A stretch of 64,000 bases of DNA from Salipiger marinus (GCF_900100085.1 NZ_FNEJ01000019.1:1-64000); one strand, 5' to 3'. Shown: positions 7,550-16,091, numbered from the stretch's first letter. Numbers and translations: made by a program. The notes: generated from the sequence alone by a model not told the origin.

Positions 7550-8268
7550 AGCCAAGGATCGGGGTCACGGTGTCCCGCCGCTCGGGCTGGCGGGTCTTTC
7601 CTTTCATGGCGCTGGCGGTCTGGCTGGCCGGGGGGCGGGCGCTGCGCTGGCAGGCGGGCCACCGCGCCGTCGATCTGGATGATGTGGATGGCGTCGTGAT
7701 CGGCGGCGGCGATGACATCACGCCCACGCTCTACGGCGGCGAGCTGTCGGTGGGGGTGCGGCTTGACCCCGCCCGCGACGATCTGGAACAGGAGGTGCTG
7801 CGCGGCGCCTTTGACCGGGGCCTGCCGATCCTCGGCATCTGCCGCGGCGCGCAGATGCTGAACGTGGTGCTGGGCGGCACGCTGCATGCCGATGCCTATG
7901 CCGTGCACCCCTCGCGCAAGTTCAACACGGTGCTGCCGCGCAAACGGGTGGACGTGACGCGGGGCACGCTGCTGGCGCGCACCACGCGGGCGATCTGCCT
8001 GAACGTGAACGCGCTGCATTCGCAGGCGGTGGATGATCTGGGCAAGGATCTGCGCATCGCCGCCCGCGACGAGGGCGGCATGGTGCAGGCGGTGGAACGG
8101 ATGAGCGACCCCTTCGCGCTGGGGGTGCAGTGGCATCCGGAATATCTGGTCTACCGCCGCGCCCACCGGCGCCTGTTCCGCGCGCTGGTCGCGGCGGCGC
8201 GCGCCCGCCAGAGCCGCGCCAGCCAGATGGACGCGGCAGAGGCGATGGCGGCAGAGCCGCGCGGCTAG
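7546..8268 (+). CDS. class-I glutamine amidotransferase / gamma-glutamyl hydrolase (peptidase C26)
   Basis: 240 aa with a GTG start overlapping the amidoligase stop by 4 bases. The nucleophile elbow ILGICRGAQMLNV (catalytic Cys) and the VQWHPEY His-x-Glu pair near the C-terminus are both present, so it should be active. The GGGDDITPTLYGG loop matches the PuuD-like gamma-glutamyl-GABA hydrolase branch. Such enzymes cleave gamma-glutamyl amides or supply ammonia. Paired with an amidoligase it could provide nitrogen to, or undo, the ligation; this is inference. The C-terminal 30 residues are Ala/Arg-rich and probably disordered. Confidence 0.85.
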   Translation: MKPRIGVTVSRRSGWRVFPFMALAVWLAGGRALRWQAGHRAVDLDDVDGVVIGGGDDITPTLYGGELSVGVRLDPARDDLEQEVLRGAFDRGLPILGICRGAQMLNVVLGGTLHADAYAVHPSRKFNTVLPRKRVDVTRGTLLARTTRAICLNVNALHSQAVDDLGKDLRIAARDEGGMVQAVERMSDPFALGVQWHPEYLVYRRAHRRLFRALVAAARARQSRASQMDAAEAMAAEPRG

Positions 8269-8295
8269 CGGGGCCGCGCAACGCCGCGCTGTGGA

Positions 8296-8973
8296 TCACT
8301 CGGGCGTCAGCATGTCGCTGGCCAGCGGCGCGGTCTCCAGACCCGCCAGTGTCACATCCAGCACCACATGGCCGCCCCGCTCCGCCTCGGCGCGCGTCAC
8401 CAGTTCGAACATCGGCACGGCGCGCTGGCGGTGGCCAAAAAGCTTGCCATTGTCGACGACGATATGGGTCAGCTCGCCCGCCACCGGATCATAAAGCAGA
8501 TCCGACACCGTGCCCGCCTCGCCGTCGCGGGCAAAGACCGGATGGCCCAGCCAGTCGCCCAGCCGGTCATAGCGCGCCAGCGCCGCCTGTGCGCGCGGAT
8601 CGGGCTCGTCCTCGCCGGGGCGTTCATGCTCGGGCATCAGCAGCGGCGCAGAGGGCGCGCCAAACGGCCCGATCACCATGGGGGGCATCGCGGCCAGCAT
8701 CGCCACCATCTCGTCATGGCCGCCGCCACAGCGGGGCGCACGGTCCAGCTCGTCCTCGCGCAGGTGCAGCGGCATCTCCTGCGCCTCCGCCTCGGGCACC
8801 CCAAGCGCCGAGGCCGCGATCAGCACGCGGTCGCCGGGGGCCAGCCCCGCAGGTTCCACCATGACATAGACCAGCCTGCGCGTTTCGGCCTCGAACAGCA
8901 GGTCGTGCAGCGCAAGCCGCCGCTCTCCCGCGCGTACGCGCCACGACAGCAAGTCCGTCAGACTGATAAGCAT
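8296..8973 (-). CDS. PRC-barrel domain protein, probable stress protein
   Basis: 225 aa with two PRC-barrel-like modules: N-terminal (about 1-60, LLSWRVRAGERRLALHDLLF) and C-terminal (about 135-200, LGDWLGHPVFARDGEAGTVS then HIVVDNGKLFG). They are joined by an acidic linker. It has no signal peptide or membrane segment. PRC-barrel proteins are common members of GSR regulons; their molecular role is mostly unknown. A GGAAC-N17-GGTT EcfG-like promoter lies 32 bases upstream of the start, back to back with the promoter of a 34-aa peptide gene. Confidence 0.82.
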   Translation of the reverse strand: MLISLTDLLSWRVRAGERRLALHDLLFEAETRRLVYVMVEPAGLAPGDRVLIAASALGVPEAEAQEMPLHLREDELDRAPRCGGGHDEMVAMLAAMPPMVIGPFGAPSAPLLMPEHERPGEDEPDPRAQAALARYDRLGDWLGHPVFARDGEAGTVSDLLYDPVAGELTHIVVDNGKLFGHRQRAVPMFELVTRAEAERGGHVVLDVTLAGLETAPLASDMLTPE

Positions 8974-9004
8974 AGATCCGCCCCTTCCTCGATTTGTCTA
9001 ATCC

Positions 9005-9030
9005 AACCGGGCAATGCGGGAAATGGTTCC
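9005..9030 (-). promoter_or_regulatory. EcfG-like promoter of the PRC-barrel gene
   Basis: GGAAC-N17-GGTT on the minus strand (one mismatch from CGTT), ending 32 bases upstream of the start codon at 8973. Its -35 element directly abuts the -35 of the opposing promoter at 9031. Confidence 0.65.
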
Positions 9031-9056
9031 GGAACTGCCCTTGCCCCGGCGGCGTT
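9031..9056 (+). promoter_or_regulatory. EcfG consensus promoter of the 34-aa peptide gene
   Basis: Perfect GGAAC-N17-CGTT on the plus strand, 29 bases before the start codon at 9085. With the minus-strand promoter it forms the contiguous GTTCCGGAAC at 9026-9035, a shared palindrome joining both -35 elements. Confidence 0.82.
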
Positions 9057-9084
9057 CCTGCTGTGACTGCAAAGGGAGACAGCC

Positions 9085-9189
9085 ATGTCCGTCGATATCT
9101 TTATCGTGGGGCTGGCCGCTCTCATCGTCATCGCGATCCTTATTCTGGCGCTGACCGACGCCGACCGGGGGGACGAGGATTCGCGCTGA
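9085..9189 (+). CDS. 34-residue single-pass membrane peptide under EcfG promoter
   Basis: 34 aa: MSVD, one hydrophobic helix (about residues 5-24: IFIVGLAALIVIAILILALT) and a charged tail DADRGDEDSR. The ATG follows AAAGGGAGA at good spacing, and a perfect EcfG promoter lies just upstream. It was found from the promoter and ribosome site; no family was recognised. It is probably a GSR-induced inner-membrane peptide with the tail in the cytoplasm or periplasm. Small size makes homology weak, but start, ribosome site, promoter and membrane helix agree. Confidence 0.7.
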   Translation: MSVDIFIVGLAALIVIAILILALTDADRGDEDSR

Positions 9190-9261
9190 TCGCGTGACAT
9201 GCCCCGGCTGGTGACCGGGGCGCAACTCACCAGCGGCCTGTCCCTGCGCATGCGTGCATCC

Positions 9262-9293
9262 GGATGGCGGCTCCCCAGCGGGAGCCGCCATCC
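9262..9293. other. strong hairpin downstream of the 34-aa peptide gene
   Basis: Perfect 13-bp stem GGATGGCGGCTCC/GGAGCCGCCATCC with a 6-base loop, 73 bases after the stop. No T-run follows on either strand. It could end or stabilise the short stress transcript. Confidence 0.5.
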
Positions 9294-9342
9294 CGGTCCG
9301 GCCCGAGAGAGGCCGAAAACCCCGCTGCGGGCCCATCATGCC

Positions 9343-9374
9343 TTGACGGCACGGGCTTCGCCTCTGGTATACCA
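9343..9374 (+). promoter_or_regulatory. sigma70-like promoter with overlapping TGGTATACCA palindrome
   Basis: TTGACG (9343-9348) and a GTATAC -10-like element (9367-9372) with 18 bases between. The -10 lies inside the perfect palindrome TGGTATACCA (9365-9374), the same decamer seen at 881. A repressor bound there would block the promoter of the downstream dehydrogenase gene. Confidence 0.5.
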
Positions 9375-9433
9375 TTTTTCGAATCCCCCGGGCTCCGGTC
9401 CGGGTCCGCCACAAGCGAAAGGAATACGACCAC

Positions 9434-10960
9434 ATGTCCGACCAACCCGTTTTCACCCCTCATGGCAAACATCTGATCGCTGGCGCATGGGTCGCGGGCG
9501 ACACGACCTTCGCCTCCGAACCGGCGCATGGTCCGGTGCATCAGTTTTCCGTGGGCACCCCGGCGCTGGTCGATGAAGCCTGCCGCGCCGCGGAAGAGGC
9601 ATTCTGGACCTATGGCTACACCACGCGCGAGGCGCGCGCCAAATTCCTGCACGCCATCGCCGACGAGATCGAAGCCCGCGCCGCCCAGATCACCGAGATC
9701 GGCACGCAGGAAACCGGCCTGCCCGAAGGCCGCCTGAACGGCGAACGCGGCCGCACCACCGGCCAGCTGCGGCTTTTTGCAGAACATATCCTGAAGGGCG
9801 ATCATCTGGACCGCCGTCATGACAGCGCGCTGCCCGACCGTCAGCCGCTGCCGCGCCCGGACATCAAGCTGGTGCAGCGCCCGATCGGCCCGATCGCGGT
9901 CTTCGGCGCCTCGAACTTCCCGCTCGCCTTCTCCACCGCAGGCGGTGACACCGCCGCAGCGCTGGCCGCAGGCTGCCCGGTTGTGGTCAAGGGCCATTCC
10001 GCCCATCCCGGCACCGGCGAGATCGTCGCCGAAGCCGTGCACGCCGCCATCGAAAGCTGCGGCATGCCCAAGGGCGTGTTCAGCCTGATCCAGGGCGGCA
10101 AGCGCGATGTCGGTCAGGCACTGGTCCAGCACCCGCTGATCAAGGCCGTGGGCTTCACCGGCTCGCTTGGCGGTGGCCGCGCGCTGTTCGATCTCTGCGC
10201 GCAGCGCCCCGAACCCATCCCCTTCTTCGGCGAACTGGGCTCGGTCAACCCGATGTTCCTGCTGCCCGAAGCGGTCAAGGCCCGCGGGTCCGACATCGGC
10301 AAGGGCTGGGCAGGCTCGCTCACCATGGGCGCGGGCCAGTTCTGCACCAATCCCGGCATCGCCGTGGTCCAGACCGGCCCCGAGGGCGACGCCTTTGTCG
10401 CCGCCGCCGCCGAAGCCCTGAAAGGCGCCGCACCGCAGGTCATGCTGACCGACGGCATCGCCAAGGCCTACAAGGACGGCAAGGCGCGCTTTGACGGGCG
10501 CAATGCCGTGGAGCCGGTGCTGACCACCGACAGCGAAGGCCGCAACGCCGCCCCCAACCTCTACCAGACCGATGCCTCCAACTACCTGCAGGATCACGCG
10601 CTGGGCGAAGAGGTGTTCGGCCCGCTGGGTCTGGTGGTGCGCGTCTCCGGCGCGGACGAGATGGAAACGCTGGCCCGCGGCTTCGAAGGCCAGCTGACCG
10701 CGACGATCCACATGGACGAGGGGGACACCGCGCTGGCACAGCGCCTGATGCCGGTGCTCGAACGCAAGGCAGGCCGCGTGCTGGTCAACGGCTTCCCGAC
10801 TGGGGTCGAGGTCAGCGATGCAATGGTCCATGGCGGACCTTACCCCGCCTCGACCAATTTCGGCGCCACCTCCGTGGGCACCATGTCGATCCGCCGCTTC
10901 CTGCGCCCGGTCAGCTACCAGAACCTGCCCGACGCGCTGCTGCCGGACGACCTGAAGTAA
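9434..10960 (+). CDS. 2,5-dioxovalerate (alpha-ketoglutarate semialdehyde) dehydrogenase
   Basis: 508 aa aldehyde dehydrogenase of the KGSADH type, which oxidises 2,5-dioxopentanoate to 2-oxoglutarate at the end of glucarate, arabinonate or hydroxyproline breakdown. Seen: [18 protein letters not shown] (cofactor fold), [12 protein letters not shown] (catalytic Glu region) and [11 protein letters not shown] (catalytic Cys). The length and the long gap-free C-terminus match this branch rather than general aldehyde dehydrogenases. The ATG at 9434 has AAAGGAA upstream. It is monocistronic; the upstream palindrome suggests GntR-type repression, but no regulator gene is adjacent. Confidence 0.88.
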   Translation: MSDQPVFTPHGKHLIAGAWVAGDTTFASEPAHGPVHQFSVGTPALVDEACRAAEEAFWTYGYTTREARAKFLHAIADEIEARAAQITEIGTQETGLPEGRLNGERGRTTGQLRLFAEHILKGDHLDRRHDSALPDRQPLPRPDIKLVQRPIGPIAVFGASNFPLAFSTAGGDTAAALAAGCPVVVKGHSAHPGTGEIVAEAVHAAIESCGMPKGVFSLIQGGKRDVGQALVQHPLIKAVGFTGSLGGGRALFDLCAQRPEPIPFFGELGSVNPMFLLPEAVKARGSDIGKGWAGSLTMGAGQFCTNPGIAVVQTGPEGDAFVAAAAEALKGAAPQVMLTDGIAKAYKDGKARFDGRNAVEPVLTTDSEGRNAAPNLYQTDASNYLQDHALGEEVFGPLGLVVRVSGADEMETLARGFEGQLTATIHMDEGDTALAQRLMPVLERKAGRVLVNGFPTGVEVSDAMVHGGPYPASTNFGATSVGTMSIRRFLRPVSYQNLPDALLPDDLK

Positions 10961-10999
10961 CGCTGCCGCCCGGACCGCTCCGGCGCGTCCATCGGCTGC

Positions 11000-11045
11000 A
11001 AATATCCCGGGGGAGTCCCCGCAAGGGGACGGGGGCAGCGCCCCC
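11000..11045 (-). repeat. intergenic hairpin repeat, copy 1 (minus orientation)
   Basis: Read on the minus strand: GGGGGC-gct-GCCCCC, then GTCCCC-ttgc-GGGGAC, then a TCCCCCGGGATATTTG tail continuing into GCAGCCGATGGA. Same layout as copies at 12667, 43631, 49167 and 52936. Confidence 0.75.
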
Positions 11046-11098
11046 GCACTGCCCGCCCCGCCGCAGCAGCGGCAGCGGGCGGCCCCCCTCCGGACCCG

Positions 11099-11130
11099 AA
11101 AGGGCCGACCGCATCGCCGGTCGGCCCTTT
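11099..11130. terminator. terminator-like hairpin after the dioxovalerate dehydrogenase gene
   Basis: Perfect 13-bp stem AAAGGGCCGACCG/CGGTCGGCCCTTT with a 6-base loop, ending in TTT on the plus strand, 55 bases before der. Confidence 0.7.
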
Positions 11131-11184
11131 CGCCTTGGCGCAAAATGCGCTACTCGACCCGCTTGGAATCATGGAGCGCAGCTG

Positions 11185-12651
11185 ATGTCCTTCTCCCTTG
11201 CCATCGTCGGCCGCCCCAATGTGGGCAAGTCCACGCTGTTCAACCGTCTTGTGGGCCGACGGCTGGCGCTGGTCGATGACCAGCCCGGCGTGACCCGCGA
11301 CCTGCGCGAAGGCGAGGCGCGGCTGGGGGATCTGCGGTTCACCGTGATCGACACGGCGGGTCTGGAAGAGGCCACCGACGAAAGCCTGCAGGGCCGGATG
11401 CGCAAGCTCACCGAGCGCGCGGTGGACATGGCCGATATCTGCCTCTTCATGATCGACGCGCGGGTGGGCGTGACCCCCACCGACGAGATTTTTGCGGAAA
11501 TCCTGCGCAAGCGCGCCGCCCATGTGATCCTTGCCGCCAACAAGGGCGAAGGCTCCGCCGCCGATGCGGGCGTGCTGGAGGCTTACGGGCTGGGCTTGGG
11601 CGAACCGGTGCGGATTTCGGCGGAACATGGCGAGGGCATGCCCGAACTTTACGCCATGCTGCAGCCGCTGGCCGATGCCTTTGACGAACGCGCCGAGGCC
11701 GAGGCCCCGGAAACCGAGGTGGACCTGGACACCGATGGCGAACTCGCCGAGGGCGAGGAGGCCAAGCTGGTCCTGCCCACCGCCAGCAAGCCGCTGCAGA
11801 TCGCGGTGGTGGGGCGGCCCAATGCGGGCAAGTCCACGCTGATCAACGCCATTCTGGGCGAGGAACGGCTGCTGACCGGCCCCGAGGCGGGCATCACCCG
11901 CGATGCCATCTCGGTCCGGCTGGACTGGGAAGGCGTGCCGATGCGGGTCTTTGACACCGCAGGCATGCGCAAGCGCGCCAAGATTCAGGAAAAGCTGGAA
12001 AAGCTCTCGGTCTCCGACGGGCTGCGCGCGGTGAAATTCGCCGAGGTCGTGGTGGTGCTGCTCGACGCGGCCATCCCCTTTGAACAGCAGGATCTGCGAA
12101 TCGCAGACCTCGCCGAACGCGAGGGCCGCGCCGTGGTGGTCGCGGTCAACAAATGGGATGTGGAAGACAACAAGCAGGAAAAGCTGCGCGATCTCAAGGA
12201 GGCCTTCGACCGGCTGCTGCCGCAGCTGCGCGGCGCGCCGCTGGTCACGGTTTCGGCCAAGACCGGGCGCGGGCTGGACCGGCTGCAGGCCGCGATCATG
12301 AAGGCGTGGGAAGTGTGGAACCGCCGCGTCACCACCGGGCAGCTCAACCGCTGGCTGGAGGCGATGGTGTCCTCGCACCCGCCGCCCGCGCCGCAGGGCC
12401 GCCGCATCAAGCTGCGCTACATGACGCAGGCCAAGACCCGCCCGCCGCATTTTGTGGTGATGTGCTCGCGCCCCGAGGACATGCCGGACAGCTATTCGCG
12501 CTATCTGGTCAACGGCCTGCGCGAGAGCTTCGACATGCCCGGCACGCCGATCCGGCTGGTGCTGCGCGGGCAGGGCGACAAGAACCCCTACAAGGGCCGC
12601 CGCGAACGCAATGCCGGCGCGCTGAAGAAGCATCTGGGCAAGAAGGGCTGA
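11185..12651 (+). CDS. der: ribosome-assembly GTPase Der (EngA)
   Basis: 488 aa with two tandem GTPase domains: the first with [16 protein letters not shown] and NKGE, and the second (about 205-380) with [17 protein letters not shown] and NKWD. The C-terminal KH-like domain contains [20 protein letters not shown]. Der is an essential factor in 50S ribosome assembly. The first-domain NKxD motif reads NKGE, as in many alphaproteobacterial Der proteins. An acidic linker (about 170-200) separates the domains. A ribosome site GGAG is ten bases upstream. Confidence 0.97.
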   Translation: MSFSLAIVGRPNVGKSTLFNRLVGRRLALVDDQPGVTRDLREGEARLGDLRFTVIDTAGLEEATDESLQGRMRKLTERAVDMADICLFMIDARVGVTPTDEIFAEILRKRAAHVILAANKGEGSAADAGVLEAYGLGLGEPVRISAEHGEGMPELYAMLQPLADAFDERAEAEAPETEVDLDTDGELAEGEEAKLVLPTASKPLQIAVVGRPNAGKSTLINAILGEERLLTGPEAGITRDAISVRLDWEGVPMRVFDTAGMRKRAKIQEKLEKLSVSDGLRAVKFAEVVVVLLDAAIPFEQQDLRIADLAEREGRAVVVAVNKWDVEDNKQEKLRDLKEAFDRLLPQLRGAPLVTVSAKTGRGLDRLQAAIMKAWEVWNRRVTTGQLNRWLEAMVSSHPPPAPQGRRIKLRYMTQAKTRPPHFVVMCSRPEDMPDSYSRYLVNGLRESFDMPGTPIRLVLRGQGDKNPYKGRRERNAGALKKHLGKKG

Positions 12652-12666
12652 GCCCGCTCCCAAGGG

Positions 12667-12725
12667 AGGGGGCGCTGCCCCCTCTGCGGCTTTGCCGCAT
12701 TCACCCCCGGAGTTTAGGGGCAAGA
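12667..12725 (+). repeat. intergenic hairpin repeat, copy 2
   Basis: AGGGGGC-gct-GCCCCCT, then TGCGGC-ttt-GCCGCA, then CACCCCCGGAGTTTAGGGG. Directly follows der and precedes its intrinsic terminator. Confidence 0.65.
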
Positions 12726-12727
12726 TG

Positions 12728-12760
12728 AAGGGGCAGGGCCGCGCGCCCGCCCCTTTTTTT
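12728..12760 (+). terminator. intrinsic terminator of der
   Basis: Stem AAGGGGC plus GGGC pairing with GCCC plus GCCCCTT, with one bulged A, followed by TTTTT. It is convergent with the bphP gene, whose stop codon is at 12765. Confidence 0.85.
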
Positions 12761-12764
12761 CGGG

Positions 12765-15341
12765 TCAGCTCTGACGGTCGAGCGCCTTGCGGAAGGCCTC
12801 GGCGAGGCTGTGTTCCGAAAATGGTTTCTGCACGATCTCGCAGGGCGGGTAGGCCGCGATGATCTCCTGCGCCTCGCCATAGCCGGTGGCGACGACGAAG
12901 GGGATGCCCAGTTCCGCCAGCCGTTCCGCCACCGGCACCGACTGTTCCTTGCCCAGATTGACGTCGAGCAGCGCAAAATCCGGCGGTCCGGCGGCGATGG
13001 TCGCCAGCGCTTCGGAGACCGAGGCGCAGATGGTGACCTCGGAGGCGCCTGCCGCTTCCAGCGTGCTCTGCGCGTCAAGCGCGATGATCAGGCTGTCCTC
13101 GACCACAAGACCGCGCCCCTCCAGAGCCGCAGGGGCGCGGGGGGCCCTTGCTTGGGGGGCTGCGGCGGGCTGCTGGTCCTCGGGCAGGAAGGCCGTGACA
13201 TGGGCGGGCGGGATGCGGAAGCGGGCCTCGAGCCCGGTGACGTGATAATCCACCTGCGCGTCGCCTTTCAGCTCGTGCGGGATCGAGGTTTCGATGATCG
13301 TGGTGCCGAAGCCGCGCCGTCTGGGCGGGCTTACCGGCGGGCCGCCGCGTTCCACCCAGCGGATCTCCAGCGCGCCGCCCCTGTCTTCGGAGAGGGTGAT
13401 CCGCACCGATCCCGAATTGTCGCAGAGCGCGCCGTATTTGACCGAATTAGTGGTCATCTCGTGCAGCACCAGCGCCAGCGCCGTGTAGGCATTGGGGCCG
13501 ATCAGCGCATCGGGCCCGTCGATGCGCAGCCGTCTTGCGCCGGGCTGGGCATAGGCGTCAAACTCGCAGGTGATCAGCGATTTCAGCGAGGCGGGCTCCC
13601 AGCGTTCGGCGGTCAGCTGGTCATGGGCGCGGGCCAGCGACTGGATGCGCCCGTCTAGGTTCGCGGTGAATTCGCCAAGGCTGCGCGCGCTGCTTTTGGT
13701 CTGCGCCACCAGCCCGCGCATCAGGTTCAGGATATTGCGCACCCGGTGGTTCAGTTCCGAGATCAGAAGCTGCTGCTGCTGCTGGGCATGGCGGCGTTCT
13801 TCGGAGGCGGCATCGGTGATCTTGAGGAAGATCTCCAGCAGCACGGTGCGCAGCAGGTCGGCGGCATGGCGGGCATGGGGGGACCATGGCGCGGAACGGC
13901 CGCGCACGGTTTCCTGCCAGACTTCGAAGCTTTTGCGCGGGGTCAGCCGCACACCGTTGGGGCCGAGCGTCGCGGGTTTGGCGGGATCGCCCGCCCAGTC
14001 CACCGTGGTCACCTGTTCGCGGCGGCAGAGGGCAATGTAATCGCGCGGGCGGCGCGAGATCGGGATCGCAAGCACCCCCGCGCAGCGTCCGGCGTAATCC
14101 GCGGCGGGGGGATGCACCTCGGCAAGATGTTCCGAGGCGAAGACGCCCGAGCCGATGCTGCGGTCGAAGACGCGGGCAAGGGCGCGGAATTCTTCTTCGG
14201 TGGGGGTGTCGCCGGTGGCATGCACATGGCCGTCGGTGAACAGCACCATGCCGTCATGCGGGATCACGGCGCGCAGGTCGTCGGACACCGACAGCAGCGT
14301 TTCGGGCAGGGCCGCGCCATTGGCCATATGCGCCATGAGACGGCTCTGCAGCTGCGCCATGTCGGCCTGCGCCTTGGCCTTCTGCCGCTCCAGATGGCGG
14401 CCCAGTTCATAGGCGAAGAGATGGGCGAACATCTCTATGGCGGTGCGGCGTTCGAAATCGATGTAGCGCGGGCTGTCATGGTGGCAGGCAAAGAGCCCCC
14501 ACAGCTCGCCGTCGCGCATGATCGACACCGACATCGAGGCGCGCACCCCCATGTTGCGCAGATATTCGATATGGATGGGCGAGACCGCCCGCGTCACCGA
14601 CAGCGACAGGTCGAGCGGCGCCCCGGTCACGGTCTGCGGCGGCAGGATGGCGGCGCCCGGATCTTCGGTATCGGCGATCAGCCGCAGCAGCGCCCGGGCA
14701 TAAAGCGCGCGGGCCTGCGCGGGAATGTCCGAGGCCGGAAAGCGCTGGCCCATGTAGCGCGGGCCGCGGTCGGCGCGGTCTTCGGCGATCACCCGGCCCG
14801 ACTGGTCGGGCTGGAATTCATAGACCATCACGCTGTCAAAGCCCGACAGCGCGCGCAGGCCGCGCGCCGCCTCGCGGGCAAGATCGGCGAGACCCGCCTC
14901 CGGGGGCAGGGCGCGGATATGCGGATAGACCTCGCTCATCACGTCGCCGCCGCGGCGCGGGGTCTTCGGCTCCAGCTCCACGATCAGATGCGCGCCGCTG
15001 TAATGCATCGACACGTCAAAGCCCTGTCCCCGCGCGGTCAGCACCACGTCAAAAAGCCGCGTGGTGCCGTCCTGCTGTCCGGCGGCGCGCAGGTTGCTGC
15101 GCAGCCGCTCGAACCCGTCGCTGACGATCAGATCCGACAGCGGACGGCCCAGCAGGCTGTCTTCGGGCAGGCCAAGCAGTCCGGCTGCGTTTTCCGAACA
15201 GTGCTGCACGATCCAGTCCTGCGACACCGCCAGCAGCGCGCCATAGGATTGCACGCGGCCCAGCTGGTGGATCGGTTCACGGTCGCAATTGGTCAGGTCG
15301 ACGGGCGCCGTGCCGGTTTCGGGGGAAAACGTGTCAGCCAA
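12765..15341 (-). CDS. bphP: bacteriophytochrome HWE histidine kinase with C-terminal receiver
   Basis: 858 aa with the order PAS (10-120), GAF (150-310), PHY (330-500), HWE-type kinase core and receiver (about 745-858). Cys19 in NCDREPIH is the biliverdin attachment site. PASDIP (202-207), GLFACHH and the PHY-tongue PRKSFEVW are present. The kinase has SELNHRVRNI, LHEMTTNSVKYGAL and the WVE motif of HWE kinases. Receiver Asp lies in LLDVNLG and Lys in VQKPF. It is a red/far-red light sensor. The start is taken as TTG at 15341, overlapping the heme oxygenase stop by 8 bases; no ATG or GTG fits. The output partner is not encoded here, but HWE kinases often feed GSR receivers. Confidence 0.9.
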   Translation of the reverse strand: MADTFSPETGTAPVDLTNCDREPIHQLGRVQSYGALLAVSQDWIVQHCSENAAGLLGLPEDSLLGRPLSDLIVSDGFERLRSNLRAAGQQDGTTRLFDVVLTARGQGFDVSMHYSGAHLIVELEPKTPRRGGDVMSEVYPHIRALPPEAGLADLAREAARGLRALSGFDSVMVYEFQPDQSGRVIAEDRADRGPRYMGQRFPASDIPAQARALYARALLRLIADTEDPGAAILPPQTVTGAPLDLSLSVTRAVSPIHIEYLRNMGVRASMSVSIMRDGELWGLFACHHDSPRYIDFERRTAIEMFAHLFAYELGRHLERQKAKAQADMAQLQSRLMAHMANGAALPETLLSVSDDLRAVIPHDGMVLFTDGHVHATGDTPTEEEFRALARVFDRSIGSGVFASEHLAEVHPPAADYAGRCAGVLAIPISRRPRDYIALCRREQVTTVDWAGDPAKPATLGPNGVRLTPRKSFEVWQETVRGRSAPWSPHARHAADLLRTVLLEIFLKITDAASEERRHAQQQQQLLISELNHRVRNILNLMRGLVAQTKSSARSLGEFTANLDGRIQSLARAHDQLTAERWEPASLKSLITCEFDAYAQPGARRLRIDGPDALIGPNAYTALALVLHEMTTNSVKYGALCDNSGSVRITLSEDRGGALEIRWVERGGPPVSPPRRRGFGTTIIETSIPHELKGDAQVDYHVTGLEARFRIPPAHVTAFLPEDQQPAAAPQARAPRAPAALEGRGLVVEDSLIIALDAQSTLEAAGASEVTICASVSEALATIAAGPPDFALLDVNLGKEQSVPVAERLAELGIPFVVATGYGEAQEIIAAYPPCEIVQKPFSEHSLAEAFRKALDRQS

Positions 15342-16029
15342 GAAGAAGGTCTTTCCGTGTCTGGGCGGGGCGCGGCGGGGCTTGCCGCGGGGGAGATGCC
15401 GCTGGGGGGGCCTGCGCGGCCAGCGCGAAGATCTGGAAGGCGCGCCGCGCATCGGCGCAGATCCGGGCGGCGCGGGGGCTGGCGGGGTCGATGCCGTCGA
15501 GCAGGGTGCAGAGCGCGCGCCACTCTGCCGGGGCCTGCGTGGCGGTGAAAGAGCGGGGCAGCGGGGCATGGCCCGCCTCGGTCAGCCGTCGCCGCAGCAC
15601 CTCCGTGCCCAGCCGGGATCCGGTCGCGATATACTCTGCCGCAAGCGGGTCCAGCCGGTGGGGCGCGGCAAGGCGGGGCACAGCGAGCCCGCGCGCGGCA
15701 CAGTCGGCCTGCAGCACGTCCAGCACCTGCGGCAGCACCGATCCGCCGGGCAGATCGGGCGCGGCCTGTCTCAGCGCGGCGAAGCCTGCGGCCTGCGCCT
15801 GCAGAAAGCGGTCCAGATGGCGGACCGGATCCGCCAGCATCGGGGCAAACAGCTTCTCGACGCGATCATGGTCGCGGGCGGTGCTGCGGCGAAGGAGGTG
15901 ACGGAAGCTCTCTGCTGCGGGGGCAGGCGGGCAGGCGGTCGGGGCGATGGTGGTCGGCGTGATCTGGTCGTTTCCCTGTCTTGCGGCATCGTGACAAAAC
16001 CCCGGCAAAAAGCCGGGGCACGCTGCCAC
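15334..16029 (-). CDS. bphO: heme oxygenase BphO (biliverdin synthesis for the phytochrome)
   Basis: Up to 231 aa. The bacterial heme-oxygenase core is seen: RHLLRRSTARDHDRVEKLFAP (proximal His region in the first helix), a long helical centre, and LAAEYIATGSRLGTEVL (distal helix). It opens heme to biliverdin, the chromophore of the adjacent phytochrome, and its stop overlaps the bphP start. The 5' end is uncertain. The longest frame begins with GTG at 16029, but an intrinsic terminator (15996-16018) lies within its first codons. No ATG, GTG or TTG follows until well into the core. An ATC codon at 15963 has AGGGAAA nine bases upstream. Confidence 0.82.
   Translation of the reverse strand: MAACPGFLPGFCHDAARQGNDQITPTTIAPTACPPAPAAESFRHLLRRSTARDHDRVEKLFAPMLADPVRHLDRFLQAQAAGFAALRQAAPDLPGGSVLPQVLDVLQADCAARGLAVPRLAAPHRLDPLAAEYIATGSRLGTEVLRRRLTEAGHAPLPRSFTATQAPAEWRALCTLLDGIDPASPRAARICADARRAFQIFALAAQAPPAASPPRQAPPRPAQTRKDLLLG
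15996..16018 (-). terminator. intrinsic terminator of the YeeE/YedE gene
   Basis: Perfect 7-bp stem CCCCGGC/GCCGGGG with a TTTTT loop, followed by TTTT on the minus strand, 74 bases after the stop of the YeeE gene. It overlaps the annotated 5' end of bphO. Confidence 0.75.
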
Positions 16030-16091
16030 ATTTCCCCGTAAACGCGGGAACAGACCCGCAGGTTCCCGGAAATACGAGATTTTTTCGTGAT

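Noticed and set aside
9375-9410. tRNA 3'-end-like string (TTCGAATCC followed by a GC stem and TCCGCCA)
   Set aside because: No T-stem partner on the 5' side and no upstream cloverleaf; it is the leader of the dehydrogenase gene.
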